A stretch of DNA of 33,435 nucleotides from positions 1 to 33,435 of the forward strand of contig JAADHK010000139.1 in assembly GCA_013151835.1 (NCBI GenBank), given 5' to 3'. Source of the stretch: Deltaproteobacteria bacterium (GTDB lineage: Bacteria > Desulfobacterota > Desulfobacteria > Desulfobacterales > Desulfosalsimonadaceae). This document shows positions 25,486-33,435 of the stretch, piece by piece. The stretch's first letter is position 1, and the number at the start of each line of letters is the position of its first letter. The notes under the pieces are model-generated. The model was not told where the DNA came from. It saw only the letters and a program-made list of their open reading frames with translations, and made no database searches. The translations under genes were made by a program, and so were the position numbers.

Positions 25486-27351
25486 GTGAAACCGACACGT
25501 AAGCGATGTCTCCCTAGAACGGATAATGAATGGTTTAAGCGGCGTCTTATAAAGTTGATGATATTTGTCCTGCCTTTTTTTATCATACTTGCCGCTCGCC
25601 TTTTTTATCTCCAGGTATTAAATGGAGAATCCTTCCTCAAAACATCCGAAAACAATTTTTTGCGAAGGCTTGTAATCGACCCCATGCGGGGGATGATTTT
25701 CGACAGGTCCGGCCGGCTCGTGGTTGACAACCGTCCTTCGTTTGATCTGGAGATAATACCAAAAGACGCGAAAAATATAGGGCTTGTCGCCGAATGCCTG
25801 AGCCGTTTTATTCCCCTTTCAAAAACGGATATTCTGCAAAAGATTAAAAAACAATCGGGTTTATATGGGTTCAGGCCGGTGCTGATCAAAAAGGATATCG
25901 GGCGGGATCTCATGGGGGTTATCCTTTCGCACCGTTTACAAATGCCCGGGGTCCGAATTCATGTGGCTGCATGCCGTCAGTATGTTTATGACGGCCTTGC
26001 CGCCCATCTCATAGGGTATCTTGGGGAGATTAATGCAAGGGAGCTTGCCGATGGCCGTTATCCTGAAAAACGGCCGGGCGATTTCGTGGGACGTCGCGGT
26101 ATTGAAAAGGTTTTTGAACGTCTCCTTTCCGGGAAGCCCGGAAGCCGTATGGTGCAGGTGGATGCAACAGGCCAGGTGGTCCATGAGCTGAGGCGCAGGC
26201 CCCAGAAGGCGGGCGATAATGTTTTTTTGACAATTGATCTCAATCTCCAGCAGGAGGCCGCAGCTCTGCTTTCGGATAAGACCGGGGCCATAGTTGCGAT
26301 GGATCCGGAAAACGGTGAGATACTGGCAATGGCCAGCAGCCCGGCATTTGACCAGAATGCTTTTGTAAGCGGCCTTTCTTCGGATCAATGGAAAACCCTC
26401 TCCTCGGATCCAAGGCGGCCCCTGCAGGACAAGGCTGTCCAGGGACTCTATCCCCCGGCCTCCACTTACAAGATTATAACGGCCATGGCAGCGCTGGAGG
26501 AGGGGATTTGTGATACGAAAAAGCGGATATTCTGCCCTGGCTACTATAAGTTCGGCAACAGGAATTATCGGTGCTGGAAGGCGCAGGGCCATGGATATAT
26601 GAATATTATCGACGCTATTACCCAGTCTTGTGATGTCTTTTTTTATCACATGGGCAAGGACCTCGGAGTCGATCGTCTGGCATGGTATGCACGGGCCTGC
26701 GGACTCGGTTCCAAGACAGGGATCGTGCTGGAACATGAGTCATCCGGCCTTGTTCCGACTGCGGAATGGAAAAAGAGGCGGACAAACATCTCCTGGCAGG
26801 CCGGGGAGACTCTTTCGGTTGCCATAGGGCAGGGCGCGAACCTGGTGACCCCGATCCAGATGGCTGTTTTAATTTCAGCCATCGCCAACGGGGGTACGCT
26901 CTTCCGGCCCAGGATCGTAAGGACGGTCGAGAGCGCCGGCGGCGTTATTGTAAAGGAAACCGAGCCCGGGATAAAGGGCCGTATTCCGGCGAGCCCGGAA
27001 ACCATAGAGGTTATAAAAGAGGGCTTGAAAAAGGTGGTAAACGGCAAAGGCGGCACGGGTTACTGGCATGTACGTTCAAAACAGGTTGTGATCTGCGGCA
27101 AGACCGGTACGGCTCAGGTGCGGAGCCGTAAAACCGGCGAAGAATCGGCTGAAGGTAAAAACCAGGGATTGACACAACCCCATGCATGGTTTATCGGATA
27201 TGCACCTGAAAACAAGCCGCGCATTGCCGTGGCGGTTCTGATTGAGCACGGAGGACATGGCTCAAGCTCGGCCGGGCCGGTGGCAAGGCAGGTAATTTTA
27301 TCATATCTGAAGAATCAAAAGCAGGAAACAGCCGCAAAAGAGGGTGGATAA
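25486..27351 (+). CDS. mrdA: Penicillin-binding protein 2 (elongation transpeptidase)
   Basis: 621 residues. One N-terminal membrane helix (about 22-44), the pedestal/dimerisation domain (about 60-230, with [10 protein letters not shown] and [10 protein letters not shown]), then the transpeptidase domain. Catalytic motifs: Ser326-Thr-Tyr-Lys329 in YPPASTYKI, Ser381-Cys-Asp383 in TQSCDVFFY (SxN family position), and Lys539-Thr-Gly in KTGTAQ. It cross-links peptidoglycan during side-wall growth and is the beta-lactam target. GTG start, with AAGGGG just upstream and only 3 bp from the mreD stop. The final TAA shares its last base with the ATG of glnS. Confidence 0.96.
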   Translation: MKPTRKRCLPRTDNEWFKRRLIKLMIFVLPFFIILAARLFYLQVLNGESFLKTSENNFLRRLVIDPMRGMIFDRSGRLVVDNRPSFDLEIIPKDAKNIGLVAECLSRFIPLSKTDILQKIKKQSGLYGFRPVLIKKDIGRDLMGVILSHRLQMPGVRIHVAACRQYVYDGLAAHLIGYLGEINARELADGRYPEKRPGDFVGRRGIEKVFERLLSGKPGSRMVQVDATGQVVHELRRRPQKAGDNVFLTIDLNLQQEAAALLSDKTGAIVAMDPENGEILAMASSPAFDQNAFVSGLSSDQWKTLSSDPRRPLQDKAVQGLYPPASTYKIITAMAALEEGICDTKKRIFCPGYYKFGNRNYRCWKAQGHGYMNIIDAITQSCDVFFYHMGKDLGVDRLAWYARACGLGSKTGIVLEHESSGLVPTAEWKKRRTNISWQAGETLSVAIGQGANLVTPIQMAVLISAIANGGTLFRPRIVRTVESAGGVIVKETEPGIKGRIPASPETIEVIKEGLKKVVNGKGGTGYWHVRSKQVVICGKTGTAQVRSRKTGEESAEGKNQGLTQPHAWFIGYAPENKPRIAVAVLIEHGGHGSSSAGPVARQVILSYLKNQKQETAAKEGG

Positions 27352-29105
27352 TGGTCAGCAAGAATGATCCGTCGAAAAAAGGCGATGTGGATAAGCGTGA
27401 TCTAAACAATCCCGGGGAGGATGAAAAATCAGCTCCCGTTCATTTCATACGGCATGTTATTGATGATGATATTACGTCTGATAAGTACAATGGCCGTGTC
27501 GTGACCCGTTTCCCGCCCGAGCCCAACGGGTATCTTCATATCGGGCATGCAAAATCCATATGCCTGAATTTCGGGCTGGGCCTGGAATACGGAGGCAAGT
27601 GTCATCTTCGATTCGACGATACAAATCCGGAAAAAGAAGAGACTGAATATGTTGATTCCATTAAAGCTGATGTTAAATGGCTCGGGTTTAACTGGGGCAA
27701 TGACCTTTATTATACCTCTGATTATTTTGACCGCCTTTATGAATACGCACTTGAGCTGATCCGCAGGGGGAAAGCCTATGTGGACTCCCTGAGCGCCGAG
27801 CAGATCCGTGAATACCGGGGGACCCTGACCGAGCCGGGGAGAAAAAGCCCTTACAGGAGCCGGGGTGTTGAAGAAAACCTGGCCCTTTTTGAGCAGATGC
27901 GGGACGGCGGTTTTTCCGAGGGGCAATGCGTGCTCAGGGCTAAAATCGACATGGCCTCTCCCAACATGGTGATGCGGGATCCTGCACTTTATCGAATCAG
28001 GAAAAAAAATCATCATCGCACCGGCGACAAATGGTGCATTTATCCCATGTACGATTTTGCCCATTGTCTTTCAGACTCCATCGAAGGCATTACCCATTCC
28101 CTTTGCACCCTTGAATTTACGAACAACCGTGAACTCTATGACTGGATATTGGATACGCTTGCGATTTATCACCCGCAACAGATAGAATTTGCGCGTTTAA
28201 ACATCACCCGGACGATCTTAAGCAAACGGAAACTCATAAGCCTTGTTTCCGAAAAAATCGTGGACGGCTGGGACGATCCCCGAATGCCTACGATTTCGGG
28301 GCTGAAGCGACGCGGATACACACCTGAAGCGATCAGAGATTTTTGTGAAAGGATAGGCGTGGCAAAGCGGGACAGCATAGTTGATATAGCGCTTCTGGAA
28401 CATTGCCTCCGCCAGAATCTGAACAGGAGATCTCCCAGGGTCATGGGGGTTCTGCATCCCCTTAAGGTGGTCATTGAAAATTATCCGGAAGGCAAGACGG
28501 AATACCTGGATGCCATAAACAACCCCGAAGACCCGTCCATGGGAAAGCGGAGCGTGCCCTTTTCCAGGCAGCTCTATATTGAACAGGACGACTTCATGGA
28601 GGATGCGCCGAAGAAATTTTTCCGCCTGGCGCCGGGACGGGAAGTCCGGCTCAGGTATGCCTATTTTATTACCTGCCGGGAGGCCGTGAAGAATGAACGC
28701 GGGGAGATCATAGAGCTGCGCTGTACCTATGATCCAAAAACGCGCGGTGGGGACGCGCCTGACGGTCGCAAGGTAAAAGGGACGCTGCACTGGGTTTCCG
28801 CCGCCCATGCGCTCGAAGCTACGGTCCGGCTCTATGATCATCTTTTTTCGGTAGATGATCCTGCCGCATCGGCAGATGAACTTACAAGCCTCATTAATCC
28901 CCGATCAATGGAGACGCTCGACGGATGCATGCTTGAACCGTCCCTTGCCGCAGCCACTCCAGGAGCACGCTTCCAGTTTGAACGCCTGGGATATTTTTGC
29001 GCGGACTCACGGCTTTGTCTGCCGGGTAAACCCGTTTTTAACCGGACGGCAACCCTGCGCGACACCTGGGCCAGAATACAGAAAAAGAAGGGGAAGGCGG
29101 GCTGA
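27351..29105 (+). CDS. glnS: Glutaminyl-tRNA synthetase
   Basis: 584 residues, class I synthetase that charges tRNA-Gln directly. Signature HIGH (63-66) in [17 protein letters not shown] and the KMSKS equivalent LSKRK (about 286-290). The catalytic core contains [13 protein letters not shown] and a GlnRS-type anticodon-binding C-terminal beta-barrel (about 340-560). An extra charged N-terminal tail of about 30 residues ([20 protein letters not shown]) precedes the core. Start and mrdA stop overlap by one base (TAATG), so translation is coupled to the cell-wall operon, an unusual placement for a housekeeping synthetase. A GluRS is ruled out by the motif pattern and domain layout. Confidence 0.95.
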   Translation: MVSKNDPSKKGDVDKRDLNNPGEDEKSAPVHFIRHVIDDDITSDKYNGRVVTRFPPEPNGYLHIGHAKSICLNFGLGLEYGGKCHLRFDDTNPEKEETEYVDSIKADVKWLGFNWGNDLYYTSDYFDRLYEYALELIRRGKAYVDSLSAEQIREYRGTLTEPGRKSPYRSRGVEENLALFEQMRDGGFSEGQCVLRAKIDMASPNMVMRDPALYRIRKKNHHRTGDKWCIYPMYDFAHCLSDSIEGITHSLCTLEFTNNRELYDWILDTLAIYHPQQIEFARLNITRTILSKRKLISLVSEKIVDGWDDPRMPTISGLKRRGYTPEAIRDFCERIGVAKRDSIVDIALLEHCLRQNLNRRSPRVMGVLHPLKVVIENYPEGKTEYLDAINNPEDPSMGKRSVPFSRQLYIEQDDFMEDAPKKFFRLAPGREVRLRYAYFITCREAVKNERGEIIELRCTYDPKTRGGDAPDGRKVKGTLHWVSAAHALEATVRLYDHLFSVDDPAASADELTSLINPRSMETLDGCMLEPSLAAATPGARFQFERLGYFCADSRLCLPGKPVFNRTATLRDTWARIQKKKGKAG

Positions 29106-29173
29106 TATAACCATACAATAGTGTTCGGTTTGGTTTTTGCAGGCTGTTGTTTTTCTTGTACTGCCCTCGTAGG

Positions 29174-29191
29174 GGCGGCCTTTAGGCCGCC
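29174..29191. repeat. GC-rich palindrome downstream of glnS
   Basis: GGCGGCC and GGCCGCC pair perfectly around TTTA, directly after GTAGG. It could stop glnS transcription or RNA decay, though no T-run follows. Confidence 0.55.
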
Positions 29192-29226
29192 TTTACCCTA
29201 ATTGCGTTGAGGTCATATCGGTACAT

Positions 29227-29244
29227 GGAAGGCTGAAGCCTTCC
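29227..29244. repeat. Second palindrome downstream of glnS
   Basis: GGAAGGC and GCCTTCC pair perfectly around TGAA, 36 bp after the previous hairpin, followed by CGCTACG. The pair with 29174-29191 is of the REP/BIME style seen as interspersed repeats in many genomes. Confidence 0.55.
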
Positions 29245-29328
29245 GCTACGCGGGCCGTGCGAATATTTTATTTTGTGTTATTTTTCAAAGATCATAATCA
29301 GGCCTTTCTTGGCTCACGCAACGCCGCA

Positions 29329-29350
29329 GACGGACTTTTACGAAGCCGTC
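29329..29350. repeat. Third copy of the short GACGG hairpin module
   Basis: GACGGaCTT and AAGCCGTC form a hairpin with a TTACG-like loop, similar to the modules at 13115-13137 and 16652-16672. It touches the stop codon of the DUF362 gene and may form its transcript 3' end. Confidence 0.5.
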
Positions 29351-30455
29351 ACAGTTTTATAAGTTCATATTCCCTTGTACCGAGCCCAATCTCTTCTGCG
29401 TATTCGAGCTGGGTTCTCCATTCAATACCGGGATATACCCCCTTGAATTTGTCTTCCCCGGGGCCGGTGTTTGTCGTAAGACATGAGCCGGGAAGGGCAG
29501 GCTCATTGTTTACCAGGTCGACGCAGGCCTGGTCGATGGCCACGGGATCGAGAGATGCGGCAATGCCGATATCGCGAACGATTGGAGTGTCATTGTACGG
29601 CAGGCAGTCGCATCCCGGGGATACCTGATTGATGAAGTTGATGAAAAGCGATTTATTCGGCTTGGTCTTTAACACTCCCGCAGCATATTCCACCATACTT
29701 TCCTGAAAAACGGGAACGGATTGTGACCATTGAATCTGGATGGCGCCCTGTTCGCAGATGAGGATACATTCCCCGCACCCGATGCATTTTTTGCCGTCTA
29801 TCACGGCTTTTTCTTCGATGATGGATATTGCGGACTGGGCGCAGTGGGCCGCGCACTCTCCACATCCTATGCATTTTTTTTTCTTTACCTTTGGGGCCAC
29901 GTCCGAGTGCTGGGCCATCTTTCCCCTGCGCGAGGCGCATCCCATGCCTATATTTTTCAGCGCGCCACCAAACCCCGCAAGCTCGTGACCCTTAAAATGC
30001 GCCACGGAAATCAGTGCATCGGCTTCCGCGATTTCAGAGCCGATATAGACTGATTTAAAATGTTTCATATTAACGCTGACACGGGTTTCGGATTTTCCCC
30101 GCAGCCCGTCCGCGATAACAATGGGTGCGTCAACCACCGGATAAGCGAACCCGTTGGAAAGAGCGGTGATCAGGTGATGTGGTGTGTCACCGCGGGTGCC
30201 TGCGTATAGTGTGTTTGCATCCGTGAGAAAGGGTGTGCCGCCGGATGACTTTACGGCATTTACAACCCTACGGATATATACCGGCCGTATAAAGGCGGCG
30301 TTGCCCGTCTCTCCGAAATGGAGCTTGATTGCCACCAGGTCACGTTTCTGAAAGCATTGTGTTATGCCGGCGGCATTCATCAGCCTGTTGAACCGCGTGA
30401 ACATGTTTTCCTTATATGTAGCCTTAAAGTCTATGAAATAAACACTGGCCGCCAT
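29349..30455 (-). CDS. DUF362 protein with two [4Fe-4S] ferredoxin clusters
   Basis: 368 residues. The DUF362 domain (about 1-185 and 245-360) contains KLHFGETGN (44-52), LTDANTLYAGTRGD (77-90), SVAHFKGHELAGFGGALKNI (150-169) and a C-terminal GCDCLPYND. Inserted between are two ferredoxin motifs: Cys195-x2-Cys198-x2-Cys201-x3-Cys205 and Cys224-x2-Cys227-x2-Cys230-x3-Cys234, so two [4Fe-4S] clusters are expected. No signal peptide, so cytosolic. The reaction is unknown; family members are common in anaerobes. AGGAGG lies upstream of the ATG. It is divergent from rodA, with 144 bp between them. Confidence 0.88.
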   Translation of the reverse strand: MAASVYFIDFKATYKENMFTRFNRLMNAAGITQCFQKRDLVAIKLHFGETGNAAFIRPVYIRRVVNAVKSSGGTPFLTDANTLYAGTRGDTPHHLITALSNGFAYPVVDAPIVIADGLRGKSETRVSVNMKHFKSVYIGSEIAEADALISVAHFKGHELAGFGGALKNIGMGCASRRGKMAQHSDVAPKVKKKKCIGCGECAAHCAQSAISIIEEKAVIDGKKCIGCGECILICEQGAIQIQWSQSVPVFQESMVEYAAGVLKTKPNKSLFINFINQVSPGCDCLPYNDTPIVRDIGIAASLDPVAIDQACVDLVNNEPALPGSCLTTNTGPGEDKFKGVYPGIEWRTQLEYAEEIGLGTREYELIKL

Positions 30456-30599
30456 GTGTATATACCTCCTGTGAGAATTGCCTAAATTTAATGTTTATTC
30501 TTCTTGAAAACAGACACCTTTTACCATACAAACGCATCAGTTAACAAGTACGACTTTAGTAAAAAGCCGGATATGCCGCGCCGCACGGGAGTGTGAACC

Positions 30600-31706
30600 T
30601 TGAGCATGGATCGCCGTTTGCTGAAAAATTTTGACTGGGGCCTGTTTTGCCTTACCGTAATCCTGGGTATTTGCGGTATCGGGCTCATTTATAGCGCGGT
30701 CAATGCCGGGGGGACTGGCCCGTTGTCGGGCCTTTATCTCAAGCAGATGTTCTGGCTTTGCATTGGGCTTTTTTTAATACTAGTTATCTGCTCCATGGAC
30801 TATAGGAAAATTGAAAAATGGAGCCCGTTTGTTTTCGTGTTTTTTGTCATTCTTTTAATCTATGTCCATTTTTTCGGCATGCAGGTCGGCGGCTCCGTAA
30901 GGTGGCTCTCTCTCGGCCCGCTGCGCCTCCAGCCGTCCGAACCGATCAAGATCGCGGTTATCCTTGTTCTTGCAAGTTATTATGCACGGCGTGTCAAGCC
31001 AGGGGGGATCAATCTTTTAAAACTGGGACCGCCGGTCATTATGGTGGCGATCCCTTTTTGCCTTGTGGCGCTGCAGCCCGATCTGGGAACGGCCGGCACC
31101 ATCGGCCTTATTGCCGCGACAATGACGATTGTAGCAAAGATTGAGAAAAAAACATTTGTATCCTTTGCGGCTCTGATAGCCATTATTCTGCCCTTTGGAT
31201 GGTTTTTGATGGAACCATACCAGCGCACTCGCGTGCTTATGCTTTTTCATCCCGAGAGTGACCGACTTGGCGCCGGGTATCATATCATACAGTCAAAAAT
31301 AGCGGTTGGTTCGGGGATGCTATACGGCAAGGGTTATTTGCATGGTACCCAGAATATATTATCATTTCTTCCGGAACAGCATACTGATTTTATCTTTTCC
31401 GTGCTTGGGGAGGAATGGGGTTTTATCGGAACGATTGTTGTCCTGACGCTTTTCCTCCTTCTTGTGGCCTTTGGCATCAATATCGCCGCAAACTGCCGGG
31501 ATGCCTTCGGCACCCTGGTTGCTGTAGGTGTAACTTCCATGATTTTCTGGCAGACATTCATCAATATTGCAATGGTGCTGGGAATAATGCCCGTGGTCGG
31601 AATGCCCCTGCCCCTGATAAGCTATGGGGGATCATCGGTCATCACCATCATGATCGGTATCGGGCTGTTGATGAATATAAGCATGCGCCGTTTTGTTAAT
31701 GAATAA
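30600..31706 (+). CDS. rodA: Rod shape-determining SEDS glycosyltransferase RodA
   Basis: 368 residues with about ten transmembrane helices, the SEDS peptidoglycan polymerase that works with PBP2. Conserved stretches: VGGSVRWLSLGPLRLQPSEP (about 97-116), ALQPDLGTAG (about 158-167), the loop FLPEQHTDFIFSVLGEEWGF (about 254-273) and GMPLPLISYGGSS (about 339-351). Start TTG 30600 has GGGAG 8 nt upstream; ATG 30606 is possible but would be far from that site. It is separated from the mreBCD-mrdA cluster by glnS and the DUF362 gene, although these genes are usually adjacent. Confidence 0.93.
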   Translation: MSMDRRLLKNFDWGLFCLTVILGICGIGLIYSAVNAGGTGPLSGLYLKQMFWLCIGLFLILVICSMDYRKIEKWSPFVFVFFVILLIYVHFFGMQVGGSVRWLSLGPLRLQPSEPIKIAVILVLASYYARRVKPGGINLLKLGPPVIMVAIPFCLVALQPDLGTAGTIGLIAATMTIVAKIEKKTFVSFAALIAIILPFGWFLMEPYQRTRVLMLFHPESDRLGAGYHIIQSKIAVGSGMLYGKGYLHGTQNILSFLPEQHTDFIFSVLGEEWGFIGTIVVLTLFLLLVAFGINIAANCRDAFGTLVAVGVTSMIFWQTFINIAMVLGIMPVVGMPLPLISYGGSSVITIMIGIGLLMNISMRRFVNE

Positions 31707-31739
31707 TTGTTTCAAATATCCCCCAATTGAAAAAAACTT

Positions 31740-31769
31740 TTGACATCATATTCTTCCTTATGATATATC
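31740..31769 (+). promoter_or_regulatory. Candidate promoter of the ATP synthase operon
   Basis: A perfect TTGACA (31740-31745), 18-nt spacer, then TATATC (31764-31769). The leader to the ATG at 31843 is about 67 nt. It lies in the gap after rodA. Confidence 0.5.
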
Positions 31770-31842
31770 ATTTCGCTTGAATCAAAATTTTGTTTAGGGG
31801 TGTTGGATGGTAACGTGAATCATAACCAATGGAGGTTGGCCA

Positions 31843-32268
31843 ATGATTAATATTGATGGTTCGCTGGTCATTCAGATGATTAACTTTCTTCTTCTGGTAT
31901 GGGCGTTGAACGTCATCCTGTACCGGCCGATTCGCGGCATTGTCGCACGCCGTCGCGAGAAGATGCTCAGCCTTGAAAGCGGAATCGGTCAGTATGAGCA
32001 AGACGCACGGAACAGGGATGCGGCGTTTAATGATGGTATACGTGCCGCACGGGAAAAGGGCTTTGCCGAAAAAGCACTGATGGAACAGCAGGCCCGTGAA
32101 GAAGAGATGAAACTCATCGAAGAAATCAACGAAAAGGCCAGGGAGGACGCGCTTGCGACCCGGCAGATGATCGCAAAGGAGGCTGAAACGGTCAGGATAT
32201 CACTTCAGACGCAGATTGGTGTGTTTGCCGATGATATAAGCAGCAAACTTTTAGGGAGGGCGGTGTAG
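31843..32268 (+). CDS. atpX: F-type ATP synthase subunit b'
   Basis: 141 residues. An N-terminal membrane helix (about 7-27, LVIQMINFLLLVWALNVILY) followed by a long charged helix (30-140), the b/b' stator architecture. Its place immediately ahead of a second b gene indicates the b' form. GGAGG lies 7 nt upstream of the ATG. The stop codon abuts the atpF start. Confidence 0.85.
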   Translation: MINIDGSLVIQMINFLLLVWALNVILYRPIRGIVARRREKMLSLESGIGQYEQDARNRDAAFNDGIRAAREKGFAEKALMEQQAREEEMKLIEEINEKAREDALATRQMIAKEAETVRISLQTQIGVFADDISSKLLGRAV

Positions 32269-32880
32269 ATGAATCTATTTCATGCCGTAAAAAAACGTCA
32301 GCCGCTTATTTCTCTTGGATTTTTGGGGGGTTTTTTTCTTTTCCTCCTTCTTGCGGGCGTTGCAATTGCTTCCGGTGGGGAGCACGGCGGCGAAGGGCAG
32401 GGCGGATGGGCGATAACTGATACCTACAGGGTGATCAATTTTGCCGTTCTTGCCATTGCCCTTTTTTTTGTGTTGCGCAAACCGGTAGCTCAGTTCCTTG
32501 GTGATAGAATCAAGGGTATTGAAGAAGAACTCACAACCCTTGAGTCCAAAAAGAAGGCTGCGGAAAAAAAGCTGGCCGAATATAATGAAAGGCTTGCAGC
32601 TCTGGAGGCCGAGGCCGGGAAAATTCTTGATCAATACCGCCTGCAGGGAGAAAATGCACGGGCGAGGATCCTTGAGGAGGCTAAGGTTGCCGCTGCAAAA
32701 CTTACGGAACAGGCGAAGGAGAATATAAAGCGGGAATTTGCCGAGGTGAAATTGCAGCTTGAAACCGAAGTGTTTGAAAAAGCCCTTGTCGCAGCTGCGG
32801 CAAAACTGAAGCAGGGCATCAATAAGGATGACCAGAAGCGGCTTGTGGATGAATACTTAGAAAAGGTGGTGATAAAGTGA
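32269..32880 (+). CDS. atpF: F-type ATP synthase subunit b
   Basis: 203 residues. An additional N-terminal hydrophobic segment (about 13-34, LISLGFLGGFFLFLLLAGVAIA) resembling a signal sequence precedes a Gly/His-rich stretch (SGGEHGGEGQGG) and the true stator anchor (about 55-70). A charged coiled-coil helix (75-200) then links Fo to F1. Such extended b subunits occur in deltaproteobacteria. It starts directly at the atpX stop and ends overlapping atpH by 4 bp. Confidence 0.9.
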   Translation: MNLFHAVKKRQPLISLGFLGGFFLFLLLAGVAIASGGEHGGEGQGGWAITDTYRVINFAVLAIALFFVLRKPVAQFLGDRIKGIEEELTTLESKKKAAEKKLAEYNERLAALEAEAGKILDQYRLQGENARARILEEAKVAAAKLTEQAKENIKREFAEVKLQLETEVFEKALVAAAAKLKQGINKDDQKRLVDEYLEKVVIK

Positions 32881-33428
32881 GAAGCTCAGCAATCGCCAGG
32901 CGCTATGCCAGGGCACTGATTCTGATCGGAAAGGATGACGGACAGGCCGAAAAGTACCGGGAAGAGCTTGACGGATTCATTGCCGTACTCGATGCGCAAC
33001 CGGTTTTCGAACAGACCATCGGCAATCCGTTATACGGCACACAAAGCCGGCGGGCAATCCTTAAGGCGGTCATTGAAAAATTTCAACTCTCCGATGTTAT
33101 AAGATCTTTTTTGTTGCTTCTCTTTGACAAGCAGCGGTTTTTCCATGTCCGGGGGATTATGGAAAATTACGCCCGGCTGGCCGATGAATTAAAGGGTGTC
33201 GTTCGCGCCAGCCTTTTATCGGCAACCGAGCTTGAAGAAGATACGATAGATCAGATTCGCGGTGCGCTTTCAAAGATGACCGGCAAGGACGTTATTCTTG
33301 ATGCTGGTCTGGATCCGGCGCTGATCGGTGGGGTTGTCACCAGAATAGGAGATCTTGTGCTGGATGGGAGTATCCGGACACAATTGAAAAATATGAGCCA
33401 ATCTTTAAAAAGGGGTGAGAGGGTCTGA
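32877..33428 (+). CDS. atpH: F-type ATP synthase subunit delta
   Basis: 183 residues. Opens with SSAIARRYARALI, the standard delta/OSCP N-terminal helix, and ends with the GGVVTRIGDLVLDGSIRTQL segment typical of the family. It connects the b stator to the top of the alpha3-beta3 head. GTG start overlapping the atpF stop (GTGA). The stop TGA overlaps the next start by one base. Confidence 0.95.
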   Translation: MRSSAIARRYARALILIGKDDGQAEKYREELDGFIAVLDAQPVFEQTIGNPLYGTQSRRAILKAVIEKFQLSDVIRSFLLLLFDKQRFFHVRGIMENYARLADELKGVVRASLLSATELEEDTIDQIRGALSKMTGKDVILDAGLDPALIGGVVTRIGDLVLDGSIRTQLKNMSQSLKRGERV

Positions 33429-33435
33429 TGGAAAT
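33428..33435 (+). CDS. atpA: F-type ATP synthase subunit alpha, first two codons only
   Basis: ATG GAA and two further bases. The ATG at 33428 overlaps the delta stop (TGATG) and follows a GGGGTGAGAGGG ribosome site. Named from operon order (b', b, delta, alpha); no protein sequence is available to test it. Confidence 0.6.

Noticed and set aside
25936-26736. 266-codon minus-strand ORF opposite mrdA
   Set aside because: It is antisense to the conserved PBP2 transpeptidase domain and reads as its shadow.

Overview
The window reads as a chromosomal segment of a Gram-negative, probably anaerobic deltaproteobacterial (Desulfobacterota-type) bacterium. That placement is inferred from gene content and style: a split ATP synthase operon starting with b' and b subunits, a DUF362/2x[4Fe-4S] protein, a GGDEF-PilZ protein, a complete rod-shape cluster, Lnt (so lipoproteins and an outer membrane), and several small palindromic repeats scattered between genes. 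No marker such as rRNA is present, so the assignment is not proven. No tRNA, rRNA or CRISPR array was seen.

Left end (1-4.3 kb) looks eroded or rearranged. A remnant of an NhaA antiporter gene ends at a stop codon and loses homology a few codons later. Next come an intact integron-type integrase without visible attC cassettes, a DUF2889 protein, an amidohydrolase pseudogene with an in-frame stop and no N-terminus, and a YbiT-like ABC-F ATPase preceded by a terminator-like hairpin.

4.3-8.6 kb is a minus-strand lipid-related block: two lysophospholipid acyltransferase-like proteins, a FabR-like TetR repressor and an uncharacterised 361-residue protein co-transcribed with the repressor. An inverted repeat sits on a good sigma70-type promoter of the first acyltransferase. 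8.7-11.7 kb carries UDP-glucose 6-dehydrogenase followed by lnt. 11.8-14.3 kb (minus) holds a secreted lipase and its steric foldase, separated by a palindromic element and a strong terminator. A 611-residue UvrD/Rep-type helicase follows. About 121-bp copies of the same element, in inverted orientation, flank the lipase-helicase segment.

16.9-22.9 kb: an exported protein of unknown function, CTP synthase (pyrG), a GGDEF-PilZ diguanylate cyclase with an intact product-inhibition site, and a coupled pair comprising an LD-carboxypeptidase and a beta-lactamase-fold serine hydrolase, both plausible peptidoglycan-recycling enzymes. 23.1-29.1 kb is the elongasome operon mreB-mreC-mreD-mrdA with glnS fused translationally to its end. 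After a repeat-rich gap and a DUF362 ferredoxin-like protein on the minus strand, rodA (30.6 kb) completes the rod machinery. The window ends in the F1Fo ATP synthase operon (b', b, delta, and the first bases of alpha).

No clearly new multi-gene system was proven. The best candidates for follow-up are the FabR-like regulator/361-residue protein/acyltransferase block, the inverted repeat pair flanking the lipase-helicase segment, and the damaged nhaA-integron integrase junction.
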